Shown piece by piece: positions 8,783 through 18,104 of a stretch of 64,000 nucleotides of DNA. This stretch comes from Wielerella bovis (lineage in GTDB: Bacteria > Pseudomonadota > Gammaproteobacteria > Burkholderiales > Neisseriaceae), in NCBI RefSeq assembly GCF_022354465.1, contig NZ_CP092361.1:1054001-1118000 (forward strand). Reading direction: 5' to 3'. The notes beneath the pieces were generated by a model, which saw only the letters and a list, made by a program, of their open reading frames with translations, was not told the DNA's origin and did no database searches. Both the position numbers and the translations under genes were made by a program. Position 1 is the first letter of the stretch. Every line of letters begins with the position of its first letter.

Positions 8783-8816
8783 AAAGGCAGCCTGAAAGTA
8801 TTTTCAGGCTGCCTTT
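8783..8816. terminator. Uptake-sequence-pair hairpin after erpA
   Basis: Opposed AAAGGCAGCCTGAAA and TTTCAGGCTGCCTTT are separated by four bases. The hairpin lies ten bases beyond the erpA stop on the minus strand and upstream of the next lipoprotein gene. Confidence 0.7.
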
Positions 8817-8825
8817 GCACAAATT

Positions 8826-9164
8826 TTACACAGAGAATGATGAACCACAACCGCAAGTGGTGGTTGCATTGGGATTGCGAATCACAAATTGCGAACCTTG
8901 CAGACTTTCGGTATAGTCAATTTCCGCACCGATTAAATATTGATAACTCATCGGGTCAACCAAAAAGGTTAAACCATTTTTTTGAATTTCAAAGTCATCA
9001 TCGTTCTTGATTTCGTCAAAAGTGAAACCATATTGGAAACCAGAACAGCCGCCGCCATTAACAAAAACGCGCAACATTAAATCAGGATTGTTTTCTTCTG
9101 CCACCAGTTCCGCCACTTTATTGCAGCAAGATTCGGTGAAAATGATTGGGGATTCGTCAGACAT
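8826..9164 (-). CDS. erpA: Iron-sulfur cluster insertion protein ErpA
   Basis: This is an A-type carrier that receives [Fe-S] clusters and inserts them into apoproteins, including enzymes of isoprenoid synthesis such as IspG, encoded at 11659-12924. The 112-residue product has the three invariant cysteines: Cys40 in NGGGCSGF, and Cys104 and Cys106 in CGCGSSF at the C-terminus. Acidic [11 protein letters not shown] and the VDPMSYQYL segment are typical of the family. A GGAG site precedes the ATG at 9164. The gene stands alone and diverges from rng. Assignment to ErpA rather than IscA rests on the overall pattern and the lack of an isc cluster nearby. Confidence 0.93.
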   Translation of the reverse strand: MSDESPIIFTESCCNKVAELVAEENNPDLMLRVFVNGGGCSGFQYGFTFDEIKNDDDFEIQKNGLTFLVDPMSYQYLIGAEIDYTESLQGSQFVIRNPNATTTCGCGSSFSV

Positions 9165-9370
9165 AGTTGTCTCCTAAAAAGATTGTTTGATGTGTAGCCG
9201 CTATTTGGGGTGTATTGGAAATATTTCAAGTGGGATAATGGAAATTTTAACGTAAAAGTGCATCTGATAGGAAACAAATCAGCGGTATAATGCAGCCTGA
9301 AAACATTTTGCAATGACTCTATTTGCATACAGTCATTGCAAAATGTTTTTAAAATCAAAGAGAAATTATT

Positions 9371-10867
9371 ATGCTATTTGAAACCATCCCTTTGCCCAAA
9401 GATATGCCTCGTCCACCAGAAACGGTGTTGGTGAATATTACGCCGCAAGAAACGCGTGTGGCGATATTGGAAGAAAACAAAATGTGCGAGCTGCACATTG
9501 AGCGCAATAGCGGACACAGTTTGGTCGGCAATATTTATTTGGGTTTGGTGCGCCGTGTATTACCTGGTATGCAAAGTGCGTTTATTGATATTGGTTTGGA
9601 ACGTGCCGCATTTTTGCATATTATGGATATTATTGAGCAGCGGCAAAATCCCGATTCGCATCAACGCATTGAGCATGTGTTGTTTGAAGGGCAAACGGTG
9701 TTGGTGCAAGTCATCAAAGACCCGATTAACAGCAAAGGTGCGCGTTTATCCACGCAAATTTCGTTGGCAGGGCGATTTTTGGTGCATTTGCCACAAGATG
9801 AACACATCGGCATTTCGCAGCGCATTGATAAGGAAGATGACCGCAATTTGTTGCGGCAACGTTTGAATAATTTGCTACCTGAAAATGCGTGCCATGGCTA
9901 CATTATCCGTACCAGCGCGGAAACGGCAACCGATGCAGAATTGCAAGCAGACATAGATTATTTGACCAAAGTGTGGCGCAATATCCAAGCGCAAGCCAAA
10001 GTGAGTGCACCTGAAACCTTGTTGTATGAAGATTTGCCGCTGGTGTTGCGTGTGTTGCGTGATATGTTTAATGATAATACGCGAGAAATTTTGGTGGATT
10101 CGCGCCGTAATTTTGAACGCATGCAGCAATTTGCTCAACTGTATGTACAAAATGCAGCAGATAAATTGCAACTTTTTAAAGGTGAGCGTCCCTTGTTTGA
10201 GACGTTTGGGGTGGAACACGAAATCGCCTATGCCTTGCATCCGCGTGTGAATTTGAATTTTGGCAGCTATCTCATCATTGAAACCACCGAAGCCATGACC
10301 ACTATTGATGTTAATACAGGCGGATTTGTAGGTGCTAAAAATTTTGATGAGACTGTTTTTAAAACCAATTTGGAAGCGTGTCACGCGATTGCGCGAGAAT
10401 TGCGATTGCGTAATTTGGGCGGCATCATCATCATTGATTTTATTGACATGATGTTGGAAGAACATCAAGAAGCCGTATTGCAGGAATTGGCAAAAGCGTT
10501 AAGTTTTGACCGCACACGCGTTACTTTGAATGGTTTTACTAGCTTGGGTTTAGTGGAATTGACACGCAAACGCAGTCGTGAAAGTTTGCAACAAGTTTTG
10601 TGTGAACCATGCTCAACATGTCAGGGTAGAGGCAGCCTGAAAACAGCGCAAACATTGTGTTATGAAATTCAGCGTGAAATTGTGCGTGAAAGTCGTCGTT
10701 TTGAAGTGCGCGAATTTCGGATTATTGCGTCGCCACAAGTGATTGATTTGTTTTTAGATGAAGAATCGCAATCATTGGCGATGTTGATTGATTTTATTGG
10801 TAAACCCATTTCGTTGGCGGTAGAAAGTTCATATTCACAGGAGCAATATGATATTGTGTTGATGTAG
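9371..10867 (+). CDS. rng: Ribonuclease G
   Basis: This endoribonuclease of the RNase E/G family takes part in 16S rRNA 5'-end maturation and mRNA decay. The 498-residue length matches RNase G and lacks the long C-terminal scaffold of RNase E. An S1-like domain lies at about residues 38-125. The catalytic region holds DVNTGGFVGAKNFDETVFKT and IIIIDFIDMM with the metal-binding aspartates. The zinc-link CEPCSTCQGRG follows, then the small domain. An uptake sequence is read in frame as GSLKTA next to the zinc link. AGAGAAATT lies upstream of the ATG. A downstream in-frame ATG (at MPRPPETV) is also possible. No maf or other usual neighbour is present. Confidence 0.95.
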   Translation: MLFETIPLPKDMPRPPETVLVNITPQETRVAILEENKMCELHIERNSGHSLVGNIYLGLVRRVLPGMQSAFIDIGLERAAFLHIMDIIEQRQNPDSHQRIEHVLFEGQTVLVQVIKDPINSKGARLSTQISLAGRFLVHLPQDEHIGISQRIDKEDDRNLLRQRLNNLLPENACHGYIIRTSAETATDAELQADIDYLTKVWRNIQAQAKVSAPETLLYEDLPLVLRVLRDMFNDNTREILVDSRRNFERMQQFAQLYVQNAADKLQLFKGERPLFETFGVEHEIAYALHPRVNLNFGSYLIIETTEAMTTIDVNTGGFVGAKNFDETVFKTNLEACHAIARELRLRNLGGIIIIDFIDMMLEEHQEAVLQELAKALSFDRTRVTLNGFTSLGLVELTRKRSRESLQQVLCEPCSTCQGRGSLKTAQTLCYEIQREIVRESRRFEVREFRIIASPQVIDLFLDEESQSLAMLIDFIGKPISLAVESSYSQEQYDIVLM

Positions 10868-10921
10868 CAGATGGACAAAGGTTTCAGGCTGCTTTTTGAT
10901 AACTTGATTAAAATATAATTT

Positions 10922-11010
10922 TATAGTCTTTTTTTTAAAATTAAAATAATACAGCGTTATCAGCTCTCTTATTAGCTGTACACAGCAGTCGCTGTTGCTT
11001 TGTCTTATTT
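10922..11010. repeat. Correia-like element, truncated copy C
   Basis: It starts TATAGTC and keeps a degraded core (ATACAGCGTTATCAGCTCTC, AGCTGTACACAGCAGTCGCTG, TTGTCTTATTTTA). Its right end is interrupted by the complete element at 11011-11109 and is too degraded beyond it to be restored exactly. Confidence 0.6.
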
Positions 11011-11109
11011 TATAGTGAATTCAATTTAAACCAGTACAGCGACCGCCGTGTACACATAGTACATAAGGGAGTTGGCAACACTATACTGGTTTAAATTGAA
11101 TTCACTATA
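11011..11109. repeat. Correia-like inverted-repeat element, copy C-inner (99 bp)
   Basis: Perfect terminal repeats TATAGTGAATTCAATTTAAA and its complement enclose the same core as other copies, in the opposite orientation (AGTACAGCGACCGCCGTG, CATAGTACATAAGGGAGTTG). It has inserted in the edge of the older copy to its left. Confidence 0.85.
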
Positions 11110-11222
11110 ATTCGTATACAGTTGTTTTGTGTTAAATTTGTTTCAATCCAAATAGGTTTGGCAAAAGTTTCTATCTGCAAAACTAACACCGCTACGCTAC
11201 ATTAGCCCTTAGTATGTAGCGT

Positions 11223-11619
11223 TTAGTTAAACTGTGCCAATAAACTTTGTGCAAATGCAGTAAATTGTCGATATTTTTCAGATTTACTGATGCTTTCTCC
11301 ACTTAAACTGATTTCAAGTAAAGTTCCTGTTTTATTCCCATATATTACCGTATTTTCTATTTGATACAATGTTTTACCATCTTTTTTAAATGGCGTGATA
11401 AATGCTTGCATCATTTCTCCTGATGGTAAATTTTGCAAAATAATGTTTTTTTTCGCGGTATAGGGGAGGGCGCTACTGACATAGTGGAACGGATTGGTAG
11501 AAACATCTACGATGCCGCAATAGCTGTAAATAAATACTTGGTGTTCCAGCTTGGGATTATTTTTGAGATACAGTTGCAATAATTAAGCTACGTAAATCAG
11601 CCAAAGGGGTAGTGGGCAT
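11223..11619 (-). pseudogene. Probably frameshifted hypothetical gene
   Basis: A 118-codon frame (11223-11579, minus) ends KYRQFTAFAQSLLAQFN and looks genuine, but its only start is a TTG directly after a stop and without a ribosome site. Forty bases upstream, in a different frame, lies an ATG at 11619 with a good AAGGAAAAAATT leader, encoding MPTTPLADLRSLI before running into the second frame's region. The simplest reading is one gene of about 130 codons broken by a single-base indel near 11580-11590. The protein has a beta-rich pattern with no signal peptide and no recognised family. A sequencing error cannot be excluded. Confidence 0.6.
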
Positions 11620-11658
11620 AATTTTTTCCTTACAATGTTTTAAATCCAATAGGTTTTT

Positions 11659-12924
11659 TCAGGCTGCCTGAATCGGAATAATCTTATTAGTGGCACGTTT
11701 TTTGCCACCTTCGCCATAGTTTGTTTCAACGTATTCTTGCACAATCGTCAAAAATTCCTGTGCCATATTGTCGCCTTTAAGTGTAACTTTGCGTTCGCCG
11801 TCCACATACACGGGGGCGACTGGCGTTTCGCCTGTACCTGGTAAAGAAATGCCAATATCCGCCAATTTGCTTTCGCCTGGTCCATTCACGACACAGCCCA
11901 TTACTGCCACATTCAGACTTTCCACCCCTGGATATTGCCAACGCCACACCGACATTTGTTCGCGCAAATATTGCTGAATATCACGCGCCAATTCTTGAAA
12001 AACCGTACTCGTGGTGCGCCCACAACCTGGGCAAGCCGTAACCATAGGCGTGAACGAGCGCAAACCCATTGTTTGCAAAATCTCTTGTGCGACAATCACT
12101 TCTTGTGTGCGTGATGAATTGGGTTCGGGTGTCAAAGAAATGCGAATCGTGTCGCCAATGCCTTCTTGCAACAAAACCGACAAGGCTGCGGTTGATGCGA
12201 CAATGCCCTTGCTGCCCATGCCCGCCTCGGTCAAACCCAAATGCAATGGATATTCACAACGCGAACCCAAATCGCGGTAAACCTGAATCAAATCCTGCAC
12301 ATTGGAAACCTTGCACGACAAAATAATCTTGTTTTCAGGCAGCCCCAAATCCACCGCCTTTTGCGCCGATTCCAAAGCCGACACAATCAAGGCTTCTTTC
12401 ATCACTTCATCGGGCGATTTGGGGTTGGCGGACGCCAAATTTGCGTCCATCATTTTTTTAGCAAGGCTTTGGTCTAAACTGCCCCAGTTTACGCCAATGC
12501 GGACGGCTTTGTCGTGTTCGGCGGCGGTGCGTATCATGTAGGCAAATTTCTCATCGCCTTTCGCGCCTTTGCCCACATTACCGGGGTTAATGCGGTATTT
12601 GGACAAGGCTTTGGCGCAATCAGGAAACTCCGCCAACAAGCGTTCGCCATTGAAATGGAAATCGCCCACCAATGGCGTACTGCAACCCATGTCGTCCAAA
12701 CGGCTGCGGATTTCCGCCACTTTGGACGCGGCTTCGGGTGAATTAACGGTAATGCGTACCAACTCCGAGCCAGCGTCTGATAATTCTTTTACTTGTTGGG
12801 CGGTGGCAATCGCATCAGCTGTGTCGGTATTGGTCATGGATTGCACGACAACGGGTGCTTGTGAACCAACGGTAATATGGTCAATGTGAACTTGGTGGGT
12901 TTGACGACGAATAATGTTTGGCAT
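11659..12924 (-). CDS. ispG: 4-hydroxy-3-methylbut-2-en-1-yl diphosphate synthase
   Basis: This [4Fe-4S] enzyme of the methylerythritol phosphate pathway converts MEcPP to HMBPP, feeding isoprenoids and thus the squalene enzymes HpnD/HpnE encoded at 18.8-21 kb. The 421-residue product has the N-terminal TIM-barrel region starting [13 protein letters not shown]. Its C-terminal cluster cysteines lie in ACPGCGRTT and in [10 protein letters not shown]. The last codons, IQAA then stop, are supplied by an uptake sequence (CAG GCA GCC TGA). It is the final gene of the rlmN-pilF-rodZ-ispG cluster, though a 145-bp gap with three uptake sequences separates it from rodZ and may insulate it. Confidence 0.97.
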   Translation of the reverse strand: MPNIIRRQTHQVHIDHITVGSQAPVVVQSMTNTDTADAIATAQQVKELSDAGSELVRITVNSPEAASKVAEIRSRLDDMGCSTPLVGDFHFNGERLLAEFPDCAKALSKYRINPGNVGKGAKGDEKFAYMIRTAAEHDKAVRIGVNWGSLDQSLAKKMMDANLASANPKSPDEVMKEALIVSALESAQKAVDLGLPENKIILSCKVSNVQDLIQVYRDLGSRCEYPLHLGLTEAGMGSKGIVASTAALSVLLQEGIGDTIRISLTPEPNSSRTQEVIVAQEILQTMGLRSFTPMVTACPGCGRTTSTVFQELARDIQQYLREQMSVWRWQYPGVESLNVAVMGCVVNGPGESKLADIGISLPGTGETPVAPVYVDGERKVTLKGDNMAQEFLTIVQEYVETNYGEGGKKRATNKIIPIQAA

Positions 12925-13069
12925 AATGATTGAAATATATGAAATATAGTTTTTCAGGCTGCCTATTCATAATGCAGCCTGAAAATATGAAATTCTATAA
13001 TAAATTTCGTTTGATAGGGCAGCCTGAAAAATAAATAGGCAAATATATTTTCAGGCTGCCTTAATGTGA

Positions 13070-13933
13070 TTATTGAGTTGTGGTACCACCTGCGGTAAAT
13101 ACGGCTGTTTTGCCACCTTTGCGTGCAGCTTGTACATCAATTTCCTCACCACTAAAAGTTGCAGTTGAGCCACTTGCGTAACCCAAGCGAACTTCAAATG
13201 GCGCACCATCTTTAAAGCGGTGTTCACTGCGTGCTGGCACAATTTGATTGATTAAAATCTCACCATTTGCGTTGGTAACAGTCAGCATAGTGCGATAGCG
13301 TGTATTGATGACTAATTCGCCTGCTACACCCGTTTGTAACAATGGATTGCCCGATGTTGGTGGTGCAGATGCTGTTTCGGTTTGCGTATCGCTAGCTGTC
13401 ATCGGTTTCACAATGACATTGCTATTGTTAAGTGCTGATGCAGCAGGATTGCTGGCGATAACATTAGTCAGAATGCTGTTGTTGGCTTCCTGTTCAGCAT
13501 TGTCTTTATTGGATTTGTTTTGCCAAGCGTACACACCATAACCAATAGCACCGATTGCCAATAAACCTAAAATCCATGTTGGGAATGGTTTTTTACGTTT
13601 AGTATTACTGAAATTTAAATCAGTATGATGACCTAAATGTGTATGTTTTGTGCCCGCAGCAGGTGGATTAATATGTTCTAATGCTCTATCCAAAACATTT
13701 TCGTCTAAATCCAAAAAGCGACCATAGCTACGCAAGAAACCGCGTACAAAAACAGGTTCGGGCAAGTTTTCATATTGACCGCTTTCCAAAGCTTCAATCT
13801 GACGTGCGGGCAATTTTAGACGTTCTGATACTTCGCCAATGGATAAATTTTTCTTTTCACGTTGGAGGCGCAATTCGTTACCCAATTCAGCAGCAGAATG
13901 GATAATAGTTGGGGTTTGCTCTGTCGGTTTCAT
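13070..13933 (-). CDS. rodZ: RodZ-type cytoskeletal/cell-shape protein
   Basis: This is a bitopic inner-membrane protein that links MreB to the wall-elongation machinery in rod-shaped relatives. The 287-residue product has an N-terminal helix-turn-helix domain (about residues 15-80, including LSIGEVSERLKLPARQIEAL). A basic stretch KRKKPFP is followed by a transmembrane segment TWILGLLAIGAIGYGVYAW near 120-138. A low-complexity Asn/Ala/Thr region leads to the C-terminal beta domain, which includes INQIVPARSEHRFKDGAPFE. The start overlaps the pilF stop by one base (TAATG), so the two are translationally coupled. Confidence 0.93.
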   Translation of the reverse strand: MKPTEQTPTIIHSAAELGNELRLQREKKNLSIGEVSERLKLPARQIEALESGQYENLPEPVFVRGFLRSYGRFLDLDENVLDRALEHINPPAAGTKHTHLGHHTDLNFSNTKRKKPFPTWILGLLAIGAIGYGVYAWQNKSNKDNAEQEANNSILTNVIASNPAASALNNSNVIVKPMTASDTQTETASAPPTSGNPLLQTGVAGELVINTRYRTMLTVTNANGEILINQIVPARSEHRFKDGAPFEVRLGYASGSTATFSGEEIDVQAARKGGKTAVFTAGGTTTQ

Positions 13934-14739
13934 TATTCGGCATTTCCTGTGCTAAGCAATTTTAGTTCATCGGAGTATGGGAAATTGGTTTTTAGTTGCA
14001 ATTCATATTCATATGCAGCATGCGTTTCCCCATTGGCATTGGCAATTTTCCAGCCAAGCAATAAATCATCTGGATTGAGTGCATTCACTCTACTTTGATA
14101 CTGACGGAATTGTTGGTCAGCTTCAATGTTTTTACCTGCGCCCAAAAAGGCACGCGCACGTTCCTTATAAACAGGTATGAAATCGGGGTTATTTTGCAAG
14201 GCACGCTCAAAATAAGCGTCTGCCATATTATTTTGTCCCGATTTGGCAGTACAAATACCTTTATTTAAATAACTAATTTCAGGTGTTGGGTAGGTTGGGT
14301 CTGCTAATGCTTTATCAAAATAAGCAATACCTGCTGTTGGTTTATTCATCACACCACACAGAAACCAACCATAATTGTTGTTGATTTCTGCATTATTAGG
14401 ACTCAATGCCAAAGCTTTTTTGAAACTTTCTTCAGCTTTATCAAATGTTTTCAAATGTTGATAGATTTGAGCGCGAATCAACCAAGCCATCTCATAAGAA
14501 GGGTTTTGTTGGATAACAGATTCAATTGTGCGCGTTGCTGCACGGTAATCGCGTGCATTCATATATTCTACCGCTAATTGTGTTTTAATGCGCATAGATT
14601 CTTGTTCAATTTCACTACGGCTGCGGTCTTTAAATCGAGTAATGTTTCTACCGCTGTTATCTACCGTAACGCAGCCTGAAAGCCATGCGCCCACACAGCA
14701 AGCAATCATCCATTTTGTTAATAAACGTTTGTTTATCAT
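13933..14739 (-). CDS. pilF: Type IV pilus biogenesis/stability lipoprotein PilF (PilW)
   Basis: This is the outer-membrane pilotin-type lipoprotein needed for PilQ secretin assembly and stable type IV pili, which also drive DNA uptake through uptake sequences. The 268-residue product starts at ATG 14739 with a signal peptide and lipobox (VGAWLSGC). It is then composed of tetratricopeptide repeats, visible in DYRAATRTIESVIQQNPSY, AEESFKKALALSPNNAEI and ADAYFERALQNNPDF. The start overlaps the rlmN stop by one base, and its stop overlaps rodZ in the same way. The gene order rlmN-pilF-rodZ-ispG is widely conserved in beta- and gammaproteobacteria. An uptake sequence underlies the start of the lipobox region. 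Confidence 0.94.
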   Translation of the reverse strand: MINKRLLTKWMIACCVGAWLSGCVTVDNSGRNITRFKDRSRSEIEQESMRIKTQLAVEYMNARDYRAATRTIESVIQQNPSYEMAWLIRAQIYQHLKTFDKAEESFKKALALSPNNAEINNNYGWFLCGVMNKPTAGIAYFDKALADPTYPTPEISYLNKGICTAKSGQNNMADAYFERALQNNPDFIPVYKERARAFLGAGKNIEADQQFRQYQSRVNALNPDDLLLGWKIANANGETHAAYEYELQLKTNFPYSDELKLLSTGNAE

Positions 14740-15830
14740 TATTTTGTCTCCAAATAAATTTGCTGCCATTTGGCTTGGCGTTTAGTTTTATCTTGTACCT
14801 GTCCTGCCAGCTGACCGCAGGCTGCGTCAATGTCATCGCCGCGTGTTTTGCGCACAGTCGTGATGATGTCGGCTTCCATTAAAATCTCTTTGAAAATATT
14901 GATGTTTTTATTGGTGGAACGCTCGTACCCCGAATTTGGGAATGGGTTAAATGGAATCAAATTGAATTTGCACGGCGTGTCTTTGACCAACTCAATCAAT
15001 TCACGCGCGTGTTCGGGTTTATCATTTACGCCGTCCAGCATCACATATTCAAACGTAACAAAATCGCGTGGTGCTTTCTCTAAATAACGGTTGCAGGCTG
15101 CCATCAATTCTTTGAGTGGGTATTTTTTGTTTAATGGAATGATTTCATCGCGCACTTTATCATTGCTCGCGTGCAAAGACACGGCAAGCGCAACAGGCAT
15201 GTCTTCTTTCAATCTGTCCATTTGCGGCACCATGCCCGATGTGGATACGGTAACACGGCGGCGCGATAAACCATAACCATGGTCGTCCAGCATAATAGAT
15301 AAGGCGGTAACCACATTATCATAATTGGCAAGCGGTTCGCCCATGCCCATCATCACGACATTGGAAATCACACGTTCATTTTTTGGGGTAACCCCCAACG
15401 CTTTGTTTGCCCACCACAATTGTCCGATGATTTCGGCAGCGGACAAATTGCGGTTAAACCCTTGTCGTCCCGTACTACAAAAGGTGCATTCTAAAGCGCA
15501 ACCAACTTGTGATGAAATACACAAAGTACCGCGTTCCGCTTCGGGGATAAATACGGTTTCCACTCCATTGCCTGTGCCTACGTCCAACAGCCATTTGCGT
15601 GTACCGTCTTTGGATTCTTGTGCTGCCATCAAATCGGGAATGCCGACAACAGCTTGCTGCTCCAATTTGGCGCGTAAACTTTTCGCCAAATCGGTCATTT
15701 GTTCAAAATTTTCTGCTCTGCCTTGGTGTATCCAGCGCATGACTTGTTTGGCGCGAAAAGGCTTTTCGCCCATTTGTGCGAAATGGTCGGTTAATTGTGC
15801 AAGGTTGTAATTGAGCAGATTGGTTTTCAT
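14739..15830 (-). CDS. rlmN: Dual-specificity 23S rRNA/tRNA adenine-C2 methyltransferase
   Basis: This radical-SAM enzyme methylates A2503 of 23S rRNA and A37 of certain tRNAs. The 363-residue product carries the radical-SAM cluster motif as [11 protein letters not shown] near residue 115 and the SAM-binding glycines in [13 protein letters not shown]. The methyl-carrier cysteine is in the C-terminal [12 protein letters not shown]. The N-terminal accessory domain ([14 protein letters not shown]) is complete. It is the first gene of a coupled operon; pilF overlaps its stop by one base. Uptake sequences lie just upstream in the leader. Confidence 0.97.
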   Translation of the reverse strand: MKTNLLNYNLAQLTDHFAQMGEKPFRAKQVMRWIHQGRAENFEQMTDLAKSLRAKLEQQAVVGIPDLMAAQESKDGTRKWLLDVGTGNGVETVFIPEAERGTLCISSQVGCALECTFCSTGRQGFNRNLSAAEIIGQLWWANKALGVTPKNERVISNVVMMGMGEPLANYDNVVTALSIMLDDHGYGLSRRRVTVSTSGMVPQMDRLKEDMPVALAVSLHASNDKVRDEIIPLNKKYPLKELMAACNRYLEKAPRDFVTFEYVMLDGVNDKPEHARELIELVKDTPCKFNLIPFNPFPNSGYERSTNKNINIFKEILMEADIITTVRKTRGDDIDAACGQLAGQVQDKTKRQAKWQQIYLETK

Positions 15831-15925
15831 GTGTTTGTGTTTCTTTAAATCATTTTGGGATAAATTAAGTTTTCAGGCTGCCTGAAATAATTAATATTTA
15901 TTTTTCAGGCTGCCTGAAAAAATGT

Positions 15926-16717
15926 TTACCAATATTTTTTATATAATTGGTCATAAGTGCCATTGGCTTTCACTTTTGCCAAACCATCGTTTAATTTTTG
16001 TGCCAATTCTGCATTGCCTTTGCGGACGGCAAATACATAATTTTGCGCTGGTAAACTGGTATCTTGAATTAATTTTACTTCATCTTTGGCATATTGTTTG
16101 GCGTAATAACTCAATGGTGCGCTACTGCCGATTGCGGCATCAGCTTCGCCAGATAAAACGGCTTTTGTGGCTAACCAAATAGTATCGGTGCGTTGAATAT
16201 TGCTTTCATCGGGTAAGGCAAACATCGGTGCTAAACTTTCCGATACAGAGCCCTTTTGTAAGGCAACTTTCATGCCGCGAAATGCAGCAAAGTTGGTTTG
16301 ATTATCCAAATCTTTCCGTACCAACATGGTGTAGCGATATTCAAAATGTGGATTGGAAAAATCCATTATTTTGGCGCGTTCATCGGTATAAGTTACTGCG
16401 CCAGCCAAAATATCAGCTTTACCTGTATCTAGGTTTTGAAACAAACCTTGCCATGGATGGACATCAAAGCGCAATTTAAAACCTTGTTGTTCCGCAATGG
16501 CGGTTAGTAAGTCATATTCAAAACCTGTCAAGCCACTTTTTTCATGACTATCACGAATAATGAATGGAATGGTGTTTAATTCTGTCATTACAACATAAGT
16601 AGGGCGATTATCGTCCACTTCTTTTGTTGTAGATTCGGCTGTATTTGTAGTTGTTTCTGATTTACAAGCTGCTAATGCTAAAACACTAATAGCTAAAAAA
16701 ACATATTGTTGTTTCAT
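15926..16717 (-). CDS. Amino-acid ABC transporter substrate-binding lipoprotein (family 3), paralogue 1
   Basis: This 263-residue periplasmic solute-binding protein of the SBP_bac_3 family starts MKQQYVFLAISVLALAAC, a lipoprotein signal with Cys18. Family features are the opening PFIIRD...GFEYDLLTAIAEQQGF, the hinge region DFSNPHFEYRYTMLV, and MKVALQKGSVSE. The ligand is probably a polar amino acid, but specificity cannot be read here. No permease or ATPase gene adjoins it. A paralogue lies immediately upstream (17051-17866), and the pair probably arose by tandem duplication. A GGAG-type site (AGGAGATAA) precedes the ATG. Confidence 0.9.
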   Translation of the reverse strand: MKQQYVFLAISVLALAACKSETTTNTAESTTKEVDDNRPTYVVMTELNTIPFIIRDSHEKSGLTGFEYDLLTAIAEQQGFKLRFDVHPWQGLFQNLDTGKADILAGAVTYTDERAKIMDFSNPHFEYRYTMLVRKDLDNQTNFAAFRGMKVALQKGSVSESLAPMFALPDESNIQRTDTIWLATKAVLSGEADAAIGSSAPLSYYAKQYAKDEVKLIQDTSLPAQNYVFAVRKGNAELAQKLNDGLAKVKANGTYDQLYKKYW

Positions 16718-17050
16718 GATTTATCTCCTCATCAATAAATTATTGAAACTTTAATGTGAAATCTTAAAGTTGGATTTCTTTAAAGTATGAGCTAATAGCG
16801 TAGCGGCGTTAGGCACAATATTAGTTTTGCAGATAATACGCTCAATATCTAAAGGTAAGCATCAAAAATACGATGAGTACAGCTAAAATGTAAGCCAATG
16901 CTTTATTCATTGACAAGTATTTTCAACGCAGAATTGGATGATTTTAGTGCAAAATCCAATTGTACCTAACATCGTTTTGCTGTGATTATCTCTAGCGTGG
17001 TGGCTAGATTTTGGGTCGGTTTATTTCATAGAAAGTCTATTATATTTATT
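16718..17050. other. Intergenic region between the two binding-protein genes
   Basis: No gene is seen. Two short diverged repeats are present: 16790-16850 resembles the reverse complement of 11139-11220, and 16883-16945 resembles 5236-5300 (shared AGCTAAAATG and AAGTATTTTCAA). These suggest further decayed mobile repeat families. Confidence 0.45.
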
Positions 17051-17866
17051 TTAAGGCAATTGATATGGTACATTAGGCCAATATTTTTTGTACAAACGTT
17101 CGTAAGTACCATCTTGTTTTGCTTGTTCTAAGCCAGCATTTAATTTATTTAATAATATAGTGTCTCCTTTTTTCACAGCCCAGCCATAATAGGATTTAGG
17201 TGCATTATTTTCATATACAATATGGAAGTTATGGTCTGTATATTGATTCTGATAATACTCAAGTGTGACGCTTGCACCTACCATTGCATCAGATTGTTTG
17301 GATATTAAACTGCGAACTTGTTCCCAAACGGTTTCTGGGTAAACGATATTCTCTCCCTCACCTACGCTGAAAATAGGTACCATTTTTTCGTATACAGTAT
17401 TTTTGCGTAAATTCACTTTTTGACCACGTAATTCATTGAATGATTTTACTTTAGATAATTCAGGCTGCACCATAATACCTGTTTGATATGCCAAGACAGG
17501 TTGAGTAAAATCCATCCGTTCTCTTCGTTCATCTGTAATTGTTATCGAACCAACAAGGATATTGGTATTGTCTGAATCTAAATTTTTAAATAAACCTTCC
17601 CAAGAATCAATATTATATTTCACAGTAAAGCCTTGGCTATCAGCAATACTTTGCAATAATTCAGCTTCAAAGCCAGATGCCATACCGCTCCCATCGTGCA
17701 TAACCATAGGAACTTTTGACATTTCGCTACTGACATAATATACCGTTTTGTTTGTATTGGTATCATTGTTAGTAGCAGTAGATTGGGTAGTAGTATTGGT
17801 TTCACTCTGTTGGCAAGCGCTCAAAACGCAAGCTAATACAGATAAACTGATTATTTTATAAATCAT
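17051..17866 (-). CDS. Amino-acid ABC transporter substrate-binding lipoprotein (family 3), paralogue 2
   Basis: This 271-residue paralogue of the protein at 15926-16717 has the same architecture. A lipoprotein signal ends VLACVLSAC at about residue 16, followed by a Thr/Asn-rich linker and then the bilobed family-3 domain with GFEAELLQSIADSQGF, DFTQPVLAYQTGIMV and QKVNLRKNTVYEK. The ATG at 17866 has an ACGGAG ribosome site; an earlier in-frame ATG adds nine residues before the signal. It ends YKKYWPNVPYQLP, close to the YKKYW end of paralogue 1. As with its twin, no transporter membrane genes are nearby, so it may act with a distant permease or in sensing. Confidence 0.9.
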   Translation of the reverse strand: MIYKIISLSVLACVLSACQQSETNTTTQSTATNNDTNTNKTVYYVSSEMSKVPMVMHDGSGMASGFEAELLQSIADSQGFTVKYNIDSWEGLFKNLDSDNTNILVGSITITDERRERMDFTQPVLAYQTGIMVQPELSKVKSFNELRGQKVNLRKNTVYEKMVPIFSVGEGENIVYPETVWEQVRSLISKQSDAMVGASVTLEYYQNQYTDHNFHIVYENNAPKSYYGWAVKKGDTILLNKLNAGLEQAKQDGTYERLYKKYWPNVPYQLP

Positions 17867-17971
17867 AATTATTTCTCCGTATAAAATATTCAATCATTAT
17901 TTTTATTATCAACAAACTGCTTGGGTATCAAAAAATATGATGTTTATACCATTCAGGCAGCCTGAAATGTT

Positions 17972-18100
17972 GAGAACCATGTATTCATGGATTTTAGTAG
18001 TTTGTTTCCATTGTTACTTCATGCATCTACTGCGCTGATTTTTAAGCCAATAGTTCTGATATTGGCTTGAAAATCAGCCTTGTGTTTGCATACAGGTTTT
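17972..18100. repeat. Degenerate R2-like element upstream of the binding-protein gene
   Basis: It begins GAACCATGTATTCATGG and ends TACAGGTTTTG. Internal TACTGCGCTG, AAGCCAATAG, TTGGCTTGAAAA and GCCTTGTGTTTGCA match the layout of the 165-bp R2 elements near 56.2, 59.9 and 63.8 kb, but with many differences. Confidence 0.5.
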
Positions 18101-18104
18101 GAAA

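Larger units (their letters stand above)
10868..11222. other. Repeat-filled gap downstream of rng
   Basis: The gap contains a truncated Correia-like element, a complete one inserted into its edge, and a degenerate sequence at about 11139-11220. Its reverse complement recurs at about 16790-16850 (shared GCGTAGCGG and TTAGTTTTGCAGATA). No gene is seen. Confidence 0.6.

Noticed and set aside
9875-10468. Open frame of 197 codons antisense to rng
   Set aside because: It is a shadow of the RNase G catalytic domain, with no start signals.
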